Below are positions 34,086 through 43,550 of a stretch of DNA of 64,000 bases, one piece after another; the stretch's first letter is position 1, and each line of letters starts with the position of its first letter. The DNA is from Prolixibacteraceae bacterium. GTDB taxonomy: Bacteria; Bacteroidota; Bacteroidia; Bacteroidales; Prolixibacteraceae. Under the pieces are notes generated by a model that saw nothing but the letters and a program-made list of their open reading frames with translations, had not been told where the DNA came from and made no database searches. A program made the position numbers and the translations under genes. Location of the stretch: NCBI GenBank assembly GCA_009773765.1, contig WTWZ01000002.1, positions 1-64,000 of the forward strand. Reading direction: 5' to 3'.

Positions 34086-34964
34086 ATGAATACACTGCCC
34101 ACCTTCTTCAAATCCTTCTTTTTAATTTTTGTTACTGAAATATGTATTAAGGGAAAATCGGTTTCAGGGGCAACTATTGCCATTGTTTTTCTTCTGTTTG
34201 TCCATTCGGCTGCAGATGCCCAGAAACTGGATGTTGCTTATGTGCCCACACCTGATTTTGTGGTTGAAAAGATGCTTGATTTGGCCGATGTTGGTCCGGG
34301 CGATTATGTAATTGACCCTGGCTGTGGCGATGGCCGGATAGTGATTGCTGCGGCTAAACGGGGGGCATTTGGCCACGGTGTGGATTTAGACCCGCAACGC
34401 ATTGAGGAAGCCCGTGAAAATGCTGAAAAGGCAGGTGTGGCCGATAAAGTGGTTTTCGTGGTTGAGAATATTTTCGACACCGATTTCAGCCGGGCAAATG
34501 TTATTGCAATGTATCTTTTCCCCGATATCAATATCAGGCTGCGGCCCACCCTGCTCAACAACCTTGAGCCGGGTTCGCGGATTGTATCGCACGATTTCAA
34601 TATGGATGAATGGAAACCCGACCAACAACACGGCAAAATGGAAGATCATGCGGTTTATTTATGGATTGTTCCGGCAAAAGTGCAAGGCAACTGGAGCTGG
34701 CAATCTGCCGGGGAGGAATTTAAAATGTCGGCAAACCAGGAATTTCAAAAATTAGAACTCGGCATTTCGTCTGAAGGAAGGATTTTAGAAGTTGATAACA
34801 GTTTGCTATCAGGCAATAGAATCAGCTTTACGGCAACCAATCCTTTGAACAGTAAAAAATATGTTTACAACGGCCGGGCAGAAAATGGCGCAATAACCGG
34901 AATTGTCCAGGTTCATGACGGCGACTATAAAACTGTGGAAAACTGGACGGCAGTAACGGACTGA
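34086..34964 (+). CDS. Putative exported class I SAM-dependent methyltransferase
   Basis: The 292-residue product has a signal-like hydrophobic segment at about 30-52 (SGATIAIVFLLFVHSAADAQ). A class I methyltransferase core follows: YVIDPGCGDGRIVIAAAKRG, HGVDLDPQRIEEAR, and VIAMYLFPDINIRLRP. The C-terminal third (about 210-292) is a beta-rich region of unknown role. The motif I text resembles small protein-lysine methyltransferases of the ATPSCKMT type. The signal is placed unusually far from the ATG, so the true start may lie further in. Confidence 0.75.
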   Translation: MNTLPTFFKSFFLIFVTEICIKGKSVSGATIAIVFLLFVHSAADAQKLDVAYVPTPDFVVEKMLDLADVGPGDYVIDPGCGDGRIVIAAAKRGAFGHGVDLDPQRIEEARENAEKAGVADKVVFVVENIFDTDFSRANVIAMYLFPDINIRLRPTLLNNLEPGSRIVSHDFNMDEWKPDQQHGKMEDHAVYLWIVPAKVQGNWSWQSAGEEFKMSANQEFQKLELGISSEGRILEVDNSLLSGNRISFTATNPLNSKKYVYNGRAENGAITGIVQVHDGDYKTVENWTAVTD

Positions 34965-34973
34965 AACATAAAT

Positions 34974-35693
34974 CTACACAAACTTCTCCCGTTTCTGTAA
35001 ATTGAAAAGCCCGTAAAGAATAAACACAATCATTCCAACCCCAAGGAAAATGCGGTTTTTGAACACAATTCCCTGCCAGATAACCTGGTTCATGTTGTTG
35101 GGTATTTCAAACGGGTTCAAAAAAACATTCCATTGCGAGCGCTCCAGTTGTTCGGACAAGATGATTAAGGCCACGCCAATTAAAACCATAACCACCGCGG
35201 TTCCGTTTCCGTTTTTAATCAGGGTTGAAAACATAAATGCCATAGAGCCCATGAAAACAATGGGATACATTAACTGGTACGACATTTCGGGCAAATTAAC
35301 CGGAAACAACAGCACCGATGCAACAGCGGCAAACAGGTTGATGATGATATAAATGAGCACATAAATCATGATAAGCCGCACCAGCCAAACTTTGTAACGG
35401 TAGTTGGGAATTCCGAAAAGGATTTCGAGCATTCGTGCATCGTCGTCGTTTTGAATTCCAAAGGCCGATGGATAAAAAATTAACAGAATTCCCGGGAAAA
35501 TAAGCAGGTTATAAATGGTCCCGTCCACAATACTTCCACCTTCCAAAACTCTCTGAACGGTGAAAAATGCGAAAAATGCAAACGCCGAAAGTAAAAACCA
35601 GATAAACTTATTTGCAAAAATTATTTTCAGGTTATACCTGATCATCCTCGTTATAATAATAAACTGGTTTTTTAGATTATCTCTTCTACTCAT
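34974..35693 (-). CDS. ABC-2 type permease, last gene of the RND/ABC cluster
   Basis: The 239-residue protein has six predicted membrane spans, among them FIWFLLSAFAFFAFFTVQRV, LLIFPGILLIFYPSAFGIQN, VWLVRLIMIYVLIYIIINLF and the last, FLGVGMIVFILYGLFNL. The loop NDDDARMLEILFGIPNYRYK after span two is typical of ABC-2 permeases. It begins 4 bases after the RND-ABC fusion gene, so it is probably the membrane partner of that protein's ATPase domain. No ATPase of its own. Confidence 0.75.
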   Translation of the reverse strand: MSRRDNLKNQFIIITRMIRYNLKIIFANKFIWFLLSAFAFFAFFTVQRVLEGGSIVDGTIYNLLIFPGILLIFYPSAFGIQNDDDARMLEILFGIPNYRYKVWLVRLIMIYVLIYIIINLFAAVASVLLFPVNLPEMSYQLMYPIVFMGSMAFMFSTLIKNGNGTAVVMVLIGVALIILSEQLERSQWNVFLNPFEIPNNMNQVIWQGIVFKNRIFLGVGMIVFILYGLFNLQKREKFV

Positions 35694-35697
35694 TTGT

Positions 35698-38600
35698 TTA
35701 CTGTTTTTTGAAATCCTTCAATAAGCATAAATAAGCGTCTTCGAGGTGAGGGGAAACATTAACTGCATTCTCGTTTGGTTTATCCATCGAAAGACAGCGC
35801 ACCCTGATATTTTCGCCATCGCGCATGTGGTGCACAATCAGTTTTTTGTCGGCAATGTTGTCAAATTCCTTTGCGGGAATGGTAAACTGCCACACAAAAC
35901 CTTCGCCCATATATACCATGTCGCCCGGGGTTCCGAAGTATTTCAAATCGCCGCGGTTGATAACGGCCACCTGGTTGCACGAGCTCGAAATATCTTCGAT
36001 AATATGTGTCGAGAAAATCACAATCCTTTCCCGGCTTAATTCAACAAGCAAGTTACGGAAACGGATTCGTTCGCGCGGGTCAAGGCCCGCAGTTGGCTCG
36101 TCAACCACCAATATGCGGGGCAGGTTGAGCAGGATTTGTGCAATACCGATACGCTGTTTCATACCGCCTGAAAATGAACCAATTTTATCGTTCCGGCGTT
36201 CGTACATGTGAACGCTTTTCAATACATAATCAATTCTTTCGTCGCGGGTTTTGGCGTCTTTTATCCCTTTCAGAATGCCCTGGTAATCGAGAAATTCCAC
36301 TGCCGACATATTTTCATATGTTCCGAATGCTTGTGGCAAATAACCAATTAACCCCTGTAATTCCTCGCGGTATTTCTGCGTGTCGAGCCCGTTAATCCAA
36401 ATTTTGCCATAACTCTGTTCAAGTATTCCGCAAATAATCCGCATCATGGTCGATTTACCGGCGCCATTTGGGCCAAGTAAACCAAACATCCCCGTGTTAA
36501 TTTCGAGAGAAACCCCGTTCAATGCACGGAATGGTTTTTTTCGTTTGCCGAAAACCGGTATCTGCCGGACCATGTTGAAATAACCACGGCGCAATCCAGC
36601 CAAACGGCCTTCAATGCGGGCAATGTTGAGGTTCTTTTTTTGTATGTAATCGCCTGATCTGTAAATAACAAGCAGTAAATACCAAATTACGCCCACAAAA
36701 ATCAACATTCCGATGTTGTCCCACTTTTTGAAAAACATACCTAAAAACACCAATGGGACTATCCAGTAAATAATATTGCTGACAAAACGGTTTATTTTCA
36801 GGAATTTTTGTTTTCCGGTAGCCGCGTGTTTATTGATAAGCACCTGGTTAACAGGCTCGTTCAAAATAAAAAGGAAGAAAAATACGAAGTGTGACAAAAC
36901 CCACATCCAGAAATTACTTTCGAGATAAAAGAAAGTGAAATAAACCAGGAAAAAAAACATTGGGATTTGCCAGACGAGATCGTTAAAATCGCGTGCTTTT
37001 TTGTAGTCTTTCAATAATCCGGCGCTCTCCCTGATTTTGATGCCCGATTTCCATTCGCGGACAAAACGGCTGTCGCGGTCATAAATTTTAACCAGTTTCC
37101 TGACCTCAATTTTAATAGTTTCATTTTCACCAATCACCTTAACACTGGCGCTTCGCAAACTGGTTATTACAAAAGCCACAATTCCCGGCACCAAAATAAT
37201 CAGCAACATAAAATTGAGCAACTGCCAAATAAAAGTATCTACCCTGAAATAAATGAAAACCGCACCGGTGATAAAGGTGATTGACATTCCTGTTTTCAGC
37301 ATCCAGTTGAGCGATTTAATCCAGTTGAGGGCATTTTCCAAACCGGCATACAGCGTGGGTATGAAAACCAGCGTGAGTAAAGTGCTTACGGTTAAACCGC
37401 CAATTACGGTGATGGCAAACGGTGCGCCAATAGCCCCTACATATTCGGCTTTGCCCATGGCCAGCGGAAACAACGCTACAATGGTTGTTCCGGCAGTAAT
37501 TAAAATAGGCCGGACCCTTGAAAGGCCTGCAGTTATTAAGGCCCGCGATTTGCGATGGCCCTGCTTGCGTAAAATATTGGTATAATCAATTAAAATAATC
37601 CCGTTGTTTACCACCACGCCCAGCAGTATGATAAAACCCATGAGCGTATTTGCATTAAACAAGGTGTTGCCAGTTATAATCAGTGCCACAAACGAACCAA
37701 TAGCCGCCAGCGGCACCGAAAACATAAGGACAAACGGGGTTACCACAGACTCAAAAACCGCAGCAAGAATCATTAAAATGAGAATAAATGCCGCCCCGAT
37801 TAAAAAGTAGAACTCGGAATACTGATCTTCCTCGTGAATTACTTCAACCGCAACACCGGGGGGCAATTTATACGAACTCACAATTTCGTCTATTTCAAGC
37901 CGGTATGCTTCCAAAAGGTCTTTTGATTGTTCTGCCTCTTCGATAAAACGGTAAGTAAGCTCGATTTGTTTTTCCTGGTCAATCCGGGTAATACTCGACG
38001 TGCCGCTTGCATAAACCAAATCGGCGATATCCTGCAAATCGTAATTTGCCCCCTGGCTGTTGCTAATTTGCAGCCGCCGTAAATCGTCAATTCCCTTTTC
38101 GGTTTGTTCTTCTTCCTCCTCTTGGGTAAGTTTTTGTTTTACAATAATTTCGTACTCTTCACTTCCCTGCTTGAAATTTACGCCCGAAGTAAATTCGCGG
38201 GTAAACGACCCCAGTTCAGAAGCAACATTGTTCAGGTTAATGCCATACTCGGTAAGAAGCAACTGGTTAAAATACAGATGCACTTCGGGGCGGTTGCTGG
38301 CAACACTGATGTTTGCATTTCTTATCGATTCCAGATCTTCAATATAATATTCGAGGTCTTCGGCAACTCCTCTCATTACCTCGAAGTTTTCGCCTTTTAT
38401 AACAACCCGTTCCTGGTTGGCCCCAATTCCCATAAAATTGCTGAACCCCTGCGTTCCGGAGCGCCCGCCGCCTCCGCCGCCCCGAAAACTTGCACTCGAT
38501 GTGGGCGCTGTTAAACTGATTTCGGCCTGTGCAATATTTCTAATCCGGTTTTCAACATCCGTTTTTACTTCGGCAATGCTCCTGTTGTCAATGTCTTTAT

Positions 38601-40425
38601 AATCTTCTTTGAAAATGAAAGTCAGGATAGCTTCCTCCGCCTGAATTTTAGATATTAAATCTTTCTTTTCAGGAATTTCTGCAAGCCGCGATTCTGCTTC
38701 GGCAACAACCAAATCGGTACTTTCGAGGGTTGAACCGGTTGGCATGGTAACATAAATTGAAAACTGTGTTTCCTCCACTTCCGTAAGATTGTTGATGCTT
38801 AGGGCCAGAACTATAAAAATGGTAACAAAAAACAAAACGATTGCGCCGATAATTGTTGTTGCAGGCCCACGCATACTCGATTTCAGCAGTAAAACATAAA
38901 TCTGAACAATGCGGTTGTCAGTGGTAACTTTTTCGTAAAAAATATTTTCCGGCTTTTTCCCTTTCAGAAGTAAATGAGCTGCAATTGGAATAAGCATTAA
39001 AGCTACAAACAGCGAAATAACCATGGTTGAAATAATGGAAATCCCAATGTGGTTGCCCAGCAATTTCACCATATAATCTGTTGAAAATATGAAAGGCAAA
39101 AAAACGGTAATTGTGGTAAGTGTGGAGGCAAAAATCGATCGCCATACTTCGGTTGTACCTTGTACAACAGCAAGGTCGGCATCATATCTTTTCCCTGCAA
39201 GCCGGTAAATATTTTCGAGTACCACAATACTGTTGTCGAGCAGCATACCAATGGCCAGCACCAATCCCACCAGCGTTAAACTGTTAAGGGAAATATTGAA
39301 TGCATAAAAAAGGTTGAATGCCGTAAATACCGAAACCGGAATGGCAAGCGCAATAAATGAGACTATCCGCAGGTTTTTGAGGAATATCCACAACACGAAA
39401 ATAGCAAGCAGCCCGCCAACCAGGGCCAAATCGATAATCTGATCGATATTTTTTTCCATGGTTTCGGCCAGGTTGGTTTGAACAACAATTTCCACATCTT
39501 TTGGCGCCAGTTTTTTATTCAGTTCAACAATTTCTTCCTGAACCCGGTTAGAAAGATCGATTAGATTGGCCTGCGAATCGCTTACCAATAAAATGGAAAC
39601 CGCATCGAGCCCGTTAACGCGGCTTATGGTTTCCTCTTCCTTTACGCCAAAATACACGTCGGCAACATCTTTTAGATAAACAGGCCCTTCAGCAACAATG
39701 ATGTTTTCAATATCCGAAACATTTTCATACTCGGCGGTTACATGCACAAAATACTGCTTTTTTGAGTCGTGCAGGTATCCGGTGAAAACCCTGTTTCTTG
39801 AATTCTGACTGACAGCATTCCGGAGCTGTGAAGGTGTAATTCCATAAGCTTCGCAAGCGGCCAGGTTGTATGTTACTTCTATTGAGCGTTCTTTGCCCCC
39901 GAACACAGTAGCCGATGCTATTCCGTCGGTATTTTCAATATCGGCCAGTATTTCCTTGTCAACAATATTTCTTAACCTGTCGGTGCCGCCTGTCCCGCGT
40001 ACCTGCAATTCCATGAACTGGTTTGTAAGCTGCTGAATATCGACCCTGTTCACCCTGACGATAAAGTTTTCATCAAGATTATCGGTAACCTGGTCAATTT
40101 TTTCCTGTAGTTTTAGAAAGGTGTATTTAAAATCAGTATTCTGCTGAAAGTTTACCTGAATAGTAGCTGTGCGGTTGTTTAAAAACGACTCCATGCTTTC
40201 TATTCCTTCCATAGTGCCAATTGCGCCTTCAATCGGGATAACGGCCTGGTTTTCCATGTATTTTGGATCAACCTCAATGCGCGACTGTACCTGCACAAAA
40301 AGCATGGGCAGTTCGGCATTTGGCATTAACTCAACCGGCAACCTTTTGTATGAGACGTACCCTAACATGGTAAGCCCCAGGAACAACATGCTGATGAATA
40401 TTTTTCTGTTTATGATGAATTTCAT
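35698..40425 (-). CDS. RND efflux permease fused to six membrane spans and an ABC ATPase
   Basis: One uninterrupted frame encodes 1575 residues. Residues 1-1030 are a complete RND (AcrB-like) permease with 12 spans; TM4 carries GMLLDNSIVVLEN near 397 and TM10 GVVVNNGIILIDY. A Gly-rich loop (FRGGGGGGRSG) sits near 648. Residues 1035-1285 add six spans and basic linkers. Residues 1300-1575 are an ABC ATPase: Walker A GPNGAGKST near 1318, FSGGMKQR near 1416, VVDEPTAGLD near 1440 and STHI near 1470. The ATPase resembles the free ATPase at 49525. Start at ATG 40425, four bases after the previous stop. Confidence 0.9.
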   Translation of the reverse strand: MKFIINRKIFISMLFLGLTMLGYVSYKRLPVELMPNAELPMLFVQVQSRIEVDPKYMENQAVIPIEGAIGTMEGIESMESFLNNRTATIQVNFQQNTDFKYTFLKLQEKIDQVTDNLDENFIVRVNRVDIQQLTNQFMELQVRGTGGTDRLRNIVDKEILADIENTDGIASATVFGGKERSIEVTYNLAACEAYGITPSQLRNAVSQNSRNRVFTGYLHDSKKQYFVHVTAEYENVSDIENIIVAEGPVYLKDVADVYFGVKEEETISRVNGLDAVSILLVSDSQANLIDLSNRVQEEIVELNKKLAPKDVEIVVQTNLAETMEKNIDQIIDLALVGGLLAIFVLWIFLKNLRIVSFIALAIPVSVFTAFNLFYAFNISLNSLTLVGLVLAIGMLLDNSIVVLENIYRLAGKRYDADLAVVQGTTEVWRSIFASTLTTITVFLPFIFSTDYMVKLLGNHIGISIISTMVISLFVALMLIPIAAHLLLKGKKPENIFYEKVTTDNRIVQIYVLLLKSSMRGPATTIIGAIVLFFVTIFIVLALSINNLTEVEETQFSIYVTMPTGSTLESTDLVVAEAESRLAEIPEKKDLISKIQAEEAILTFIFKEDYKDIDNRSIAEVKTDVENRIRNIAQAEISLTAPTSSASFRGGGGGGRSGTQGFSNFMGIGANQERVVIKGENFEVMRGVAEDLEYYIEDLESIRNANISVASNRPEVHLYFNQLLLTEYGINLNNVASELGSFTREFTSGVNFKQGSEEYEIIVKQKLTQEEEEEQTEKGIDDLRRLQISNSQGANYDLQDIADLVYASGTSSITRIDQEKQIELTYRFIEEAEQSKDLLEAYRLEIDEIVSSYKLPPGVAVEVIHEEDQYSEFYFLIGAAFILILMILAAVFESVVTPFVLMFSVPLAAIGSFVALIITGNTLFNANTLMGFIILLGVVVNNGIILIDYTNILRKQGHRKSRALITAGLSRVRPILITAGTTIVALFPLAMGKAEYVGAIGAPFAITVIGGLTVSTLLTLVFIPTLYAGLENALNWIKSLNWMLKTGMSITFITGAVFIYFRVDTFIWQLLNFMLLIILVPGIVAFVITSLRSASVKVIGENETIKIEVRKLVKIYDRDSRFVREWKSGIKIRESAGLLKDYKKARDFNDLVWQIPMFFFLVYFTFFYLESNFWMWVLSHFVFFFLFILNEPVNQVLINKHAATGKQKFLKINRFVSNIIYWIVPLVFLGMFFKKWDNIGMLIFVGVIWYLLLVIYRSGDYIQKKNLNIARIEGRLAGLRRGYFNMVRQIPVFGKRKKPFRALNGVSLEINTGMFGLLGPNGAGKSTMMRIICGILEQSYGKIWINGLDTQKYREELQGLIGYLPQAFGTYENMSAVEFLDYQGILKGIKDAKTRDERIDYVLKSVHMYERRNDKIGSFSGGMKQRIGIAQILLNLPRILVVDEPTAGLDPRERIRFRNLLVELSRERIVIFSTHIIEDISSSCNQVAVINRGDLKYFGTPGDMVYMGEGFVWQFTIPAKEFDNIADKKLIVHHMRDGENIRVRCLSMDKPNENAVNVSPHLEDAYLCLLKDFKKQ

Positions 40426-40429
40426 ATTC

Positions 40430-43400
40430 TTATTTTCTGACAAATACCCCCCTGAACCTGTCGAGCACATCGAAAACACATGGAATTACCACCAGGGTCA
40501 GCAATGTTGATGTTACCAACCCTCCAATAACTGCAAGCGCCATGGGTGATCGTAATGATGCACTTTCACCAAAACCGATTGTTAATGGCAATAAAGCCAG
40601 AATAGTAGTTAAGCTTGTCATGATAATCGGGCGGATTCGCTGCTGGCCGGCCTGTATTATGGCCATTTTACGTTCCTGCCCGTCGCGCATTAACTGGTTA
40701 ATCCGATCGACCAGAATAATTGAGTTGTTAACCGCAATGCCCACAAGCATAATGATTCCGATAATTGCCATAATGTTGATGGTTTTACCCAATACAAAAA
40801 ATGTTACAACTGTACCAACCAACGCAAGCGGAATGGTTAAAAGAATGGTAAAAGGGTGAACAAGCGACTCGAACTGAGATGCCAAAACCATATAAACCAG
40901 CACGATGGAGAGCAGCAAAGCAAATGAAAGATTATTCATTGATTCCTGTCTTTTTTCCTCTTCCCCGGTTACCTGGATACGATAGTTATTTTGTAAATCG
41001 ATTGTGGAAACTGCCCCGCGTATTTCGGCAGCAACTTTGTCGAGTGCAACACCTTTGGCTAGTTGTGCCGTAACTTTTCCGATACGGGCCTGGTTGCGCC
41101 TGAAAATTTCTTTTGGCGACGAACCTATTGTAATATCAGCTATTTCACTTAACCTGAAAACCTGGCCGCCCGAAGTAATCATTATCTGATTTACCTCATT
41201 CAGCCCCATTTCGGGGACCTTTATGGTGATGTCGCGCATTTCGCCATCTCTTTCAAGCTGTCCGGCAGTTTTACCTTCCAACTGATCCTGTATCTGGGTC
41301 ACAACTGTGTTGATATTAATGTTGTACATACCGGCGCGCAACCGGTCAACCTTCACTTCCACTTCCGGGGCGCCATCTTCAACTGAGGTTTGAACGTTAA
41401 ACAACTTGTCCATACCAAGCAATTTCTCCTTTACCTGTTCAACCACATTTTCAATTTCGTCCATTTCTTCACCGCGAACTTCAACTACCAAAGGGGCTTC
41501 ATTAGTTCCAAGAATTGTATTCAGCGAACTTTGTTCCTGTTTGAAACTGACTTCAACACCGGCAATATCCGAGGTTAAATTATCAACTGAGGCAATAACC
41601 GATTCAGTTGAAACGGACGATTCACCGCTAAGAATTATGGTCATTTCGGCTGTATTTTCTCCTTCAAATACAGAGGTTTCATCTCCTGATATTCCCGAAG
41701 AAGGCCCGATATGCGAATAAATGGTTTTCAGGTTTTCTCCCAGATAATCAGTTAAAATAACTTCCAGGTTTTGCACCATCGACTCAGTGCGTTCCAGTTT
41801 TGTGCCTTCCTGCAATTTTAAACTAACTGTGAATTCACGCGATTGTGTTTTTGGCATAAATTCGGTGCCAAGTTGCGGAACCAATAAGAGCGATGCTGCT
41901 ATTAAAACAATGGATAAGATGATTACCAGCCATTTAACATTTAAAATCTTTTCGAGAAAACGGCCATACCTGCGTACCTGAACTGATTTTATCGTTTGTG
42001 TTGATTTTTTGTTTCGGTAGAACCTGTAAAACATGGTGGGAATCAGGAAAATGGCCACAAACAGCGATGAAACTAACGAAAATGCCACAGTCCATGCCTG
42101 ATCTTTAAATAATTCGCCTGAAGCGCCGTGCAGATAAACTATCGGCAGAAATACTACAATAGTGGTTAAGGTGGAAGCCGTAATTGCCCCGCCAACTTCG
42201 GCCGTGCCATTAATTGCCGAATCGCGCACGCTCATGCCGCTTTCGTTATTCCTGAAAATATTTTCCATTACCACAATAGCATTATCCACAAGCATACCTG
42301 CCCCGAGCGCAAGCCCTCCCAATGTCATTATGTTAATGGTAAGATCGTTGAAATACATTAAATTGAAGGTGGCAATAATTGAAATGGGAATTGCCACGCT
42401 AACAATTAGGGTGGAGCCAATTCTGCGAAGAAATACAAACAAAATAACTACTGCCAGCAAAATCCCAATCAGGGCGGTTTGTTGCACCTCGCCAATAGCA
42501 TCGCTGATAAATTTACCCTGGTTGGTTACCTGGGTGAGTTTGTACCCCGGCAAAGCTTTTTCTATCTGAACCAACGCTTCTTTGATTTGCTCCACCGATT
42601 TTACAGTGTTGTACTTTGTTTCCTTATAAACAGAGAGGCCCACGCAACGCTCGCCGTTAATATGCACAATATTAAACGGTTCTTTATTACCATACGAAAC
42701 AGTAGCGACATCTTTCAGAAAAATGGGAGCCCGCTGAATGGTGGTTTGCCCCTCGGCAGAAACCCGGGTTGCCTTGTAGCCGACAATCAGGTTTTCAAAA
42801 TCTTCCTTGTCGCGCAACATGCTGACGCCTTTAACAATGTATTGCATCCCAAGTTCGCTGATGCGGCCCCCTGAAACATTTCGGTTAAAGTTTTGTATGC
42901 GAGTGCTCACCTCGTCGAGCGACAGATTTTGAGCTTCGAGGCGGTATAAATCGGTTTCAATAATCACTTCGCTTTCTTCCTGTCCCGAAAGCTCAACTTC
43001 GGCAACTCCTTCCAGCCGGACCAGTTCGTTGCGGATATAACTTTCTGCAACTTTACGGATTTCGTTCATATCGGTAATTTCGGAATGAGTTAAACCGATA
43101 ATCATAACAGGCGAAGTATTCGGATCGTGCTGTGTTATTTTGAGATCGTCGATGTCGGAGTTCTGGGTAAGATCATTCAACGATTTCTGCAAATCCAGAA
43201 AAGCCTCATCCATGTCTTTATTCCAGGCATATTCAACCGTAATTTGGGCAGTGCCCACTTTCGATACCGAAGTAACCTGGGTAACACCCGATTGGCGCAT
43301 GGCCAGCGCTTCGATATTTTCGACAAATTGCTTCTCCATCTCTTCTGGCGGCCGCTCTCCCGATTGAACTTCCACGAATATCCGGGGCGAATTTAAATCG

Positions 43401-43516
43401 GGGAAAAGGTCAACGCCCAGTTTTCGGAAAGAAATGGCGCCCAGAAGAATAACCCCAAGGACCACCATTAAAATCGTTACCGGGTAATCGACAGAAAATT
43501 GCGTTAATTTCTTCAT
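40430..43516 (-). CDS. RND efflux permease (AcrB/MdtB-like)
   Basis: The 1028-residue permease begins KKLTQFSVDYPVTILMVVLG and has two repeats of one span, a large periplasmic loop and five spans. TM4 reads GMLVDNAIVVMENIFRN with a single Asp, TM10 VGIAVNNSIILVDRINQ. LASQFESLVHPFTILLTIPL is the typical HAE1 segment. It exports amphiphilic compounds using the proton gradient together with the upstream fusion protein and TolC homologue. It is followed four bases later by the RND-ABC fusion, so two RND subunits may form a hetero-oligomer, as in MdtBC. Confidence 0.92.
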   Translation of the reverse strand: MKKLTQFSVDYPVTILMVVLGVILLGAISFRKLGVDLFPDLNSPRIFVEVQSGERPPEEMEKQFVENIEALAMRQSGVTQVTSVSKVGTAQITVEYAWNKDMDEAFLDLQKSLNDLTQNSDIDDLKITQHDPNTSPVMIIGLTHSEITDMNEIRKVAESYIRNELVRLEGVAEVELSGQEESEVIIETDLYRLEAQNLSLDEVSTRIQNFNRNVSGGRISELGMQYIVKGVSMLRDKEDFENLIVGYKATRVSAEGQTTIQRAPIFLKDVATVSYGNKEPFNIVHINGERCVGLSVYKETKYNTVKSVEQIKEALVQIEKALPGYKLTQVTNQGKFISDAIGEVQQTALIGILLAVVILFVFLRRIGSTLIVSVAIPISIIATFNLMYFNDLTINIMTLGGLALGAGMLVDNAIVVMENIFRNNESGMSVRDSAINGTAEVGGAITASTLTTIVVFLPIVYLHGASGELFKDQAWTVAFSLVSSLFVAIFLIPTMFYRFYRNKKSTQTIKSVQVRRYGRFLEKILNVKWLVIILSIVLIAASLLLVPQLGTEFMPKTQSREFTVSLKLQEGTKLERTESMVQNLEVILTDYLGENLKTIYSHIGPSSGISGDETSVFEGENTAEMTIILSGESSVSTESVIASVDNLTSDIAGVEVSFKQEQSSLNTILGTNEAPLVVEVRGEEMDEIENVVEQVKEKLLGMDKLFNVQTSVEDGAPEVEVKVDRLRAGMYNININTVVTQIQDQLEGKTAGQLERDGEMRDITIKVPEMGLNEVNQIMITSGGQVFRLSEIADITIGSSPKEIFRRNQARIGKVTAQLAKGVALDKVAAEIRGAVSTIDLQNNYRIQVTGEEEKRQESMNNLSFALLLSIVLVYMVLASQFESLVHPFTILLTIPLALVGTVVTFFVLGKTINIMAIIGIIMLVGIAVNNSIILVDRINQLMRDGQERKMAIIQAGQQRIRPIIMTSLTTILALLPLTIGFGESASLRSPMALAVIGGLVTSTLLTLVVIPCVFDVLDRFRGVFVRK

Positions 43517-43550
43517 CTTACTTTCTGATTTTCTATAAACAGGGCAATTC

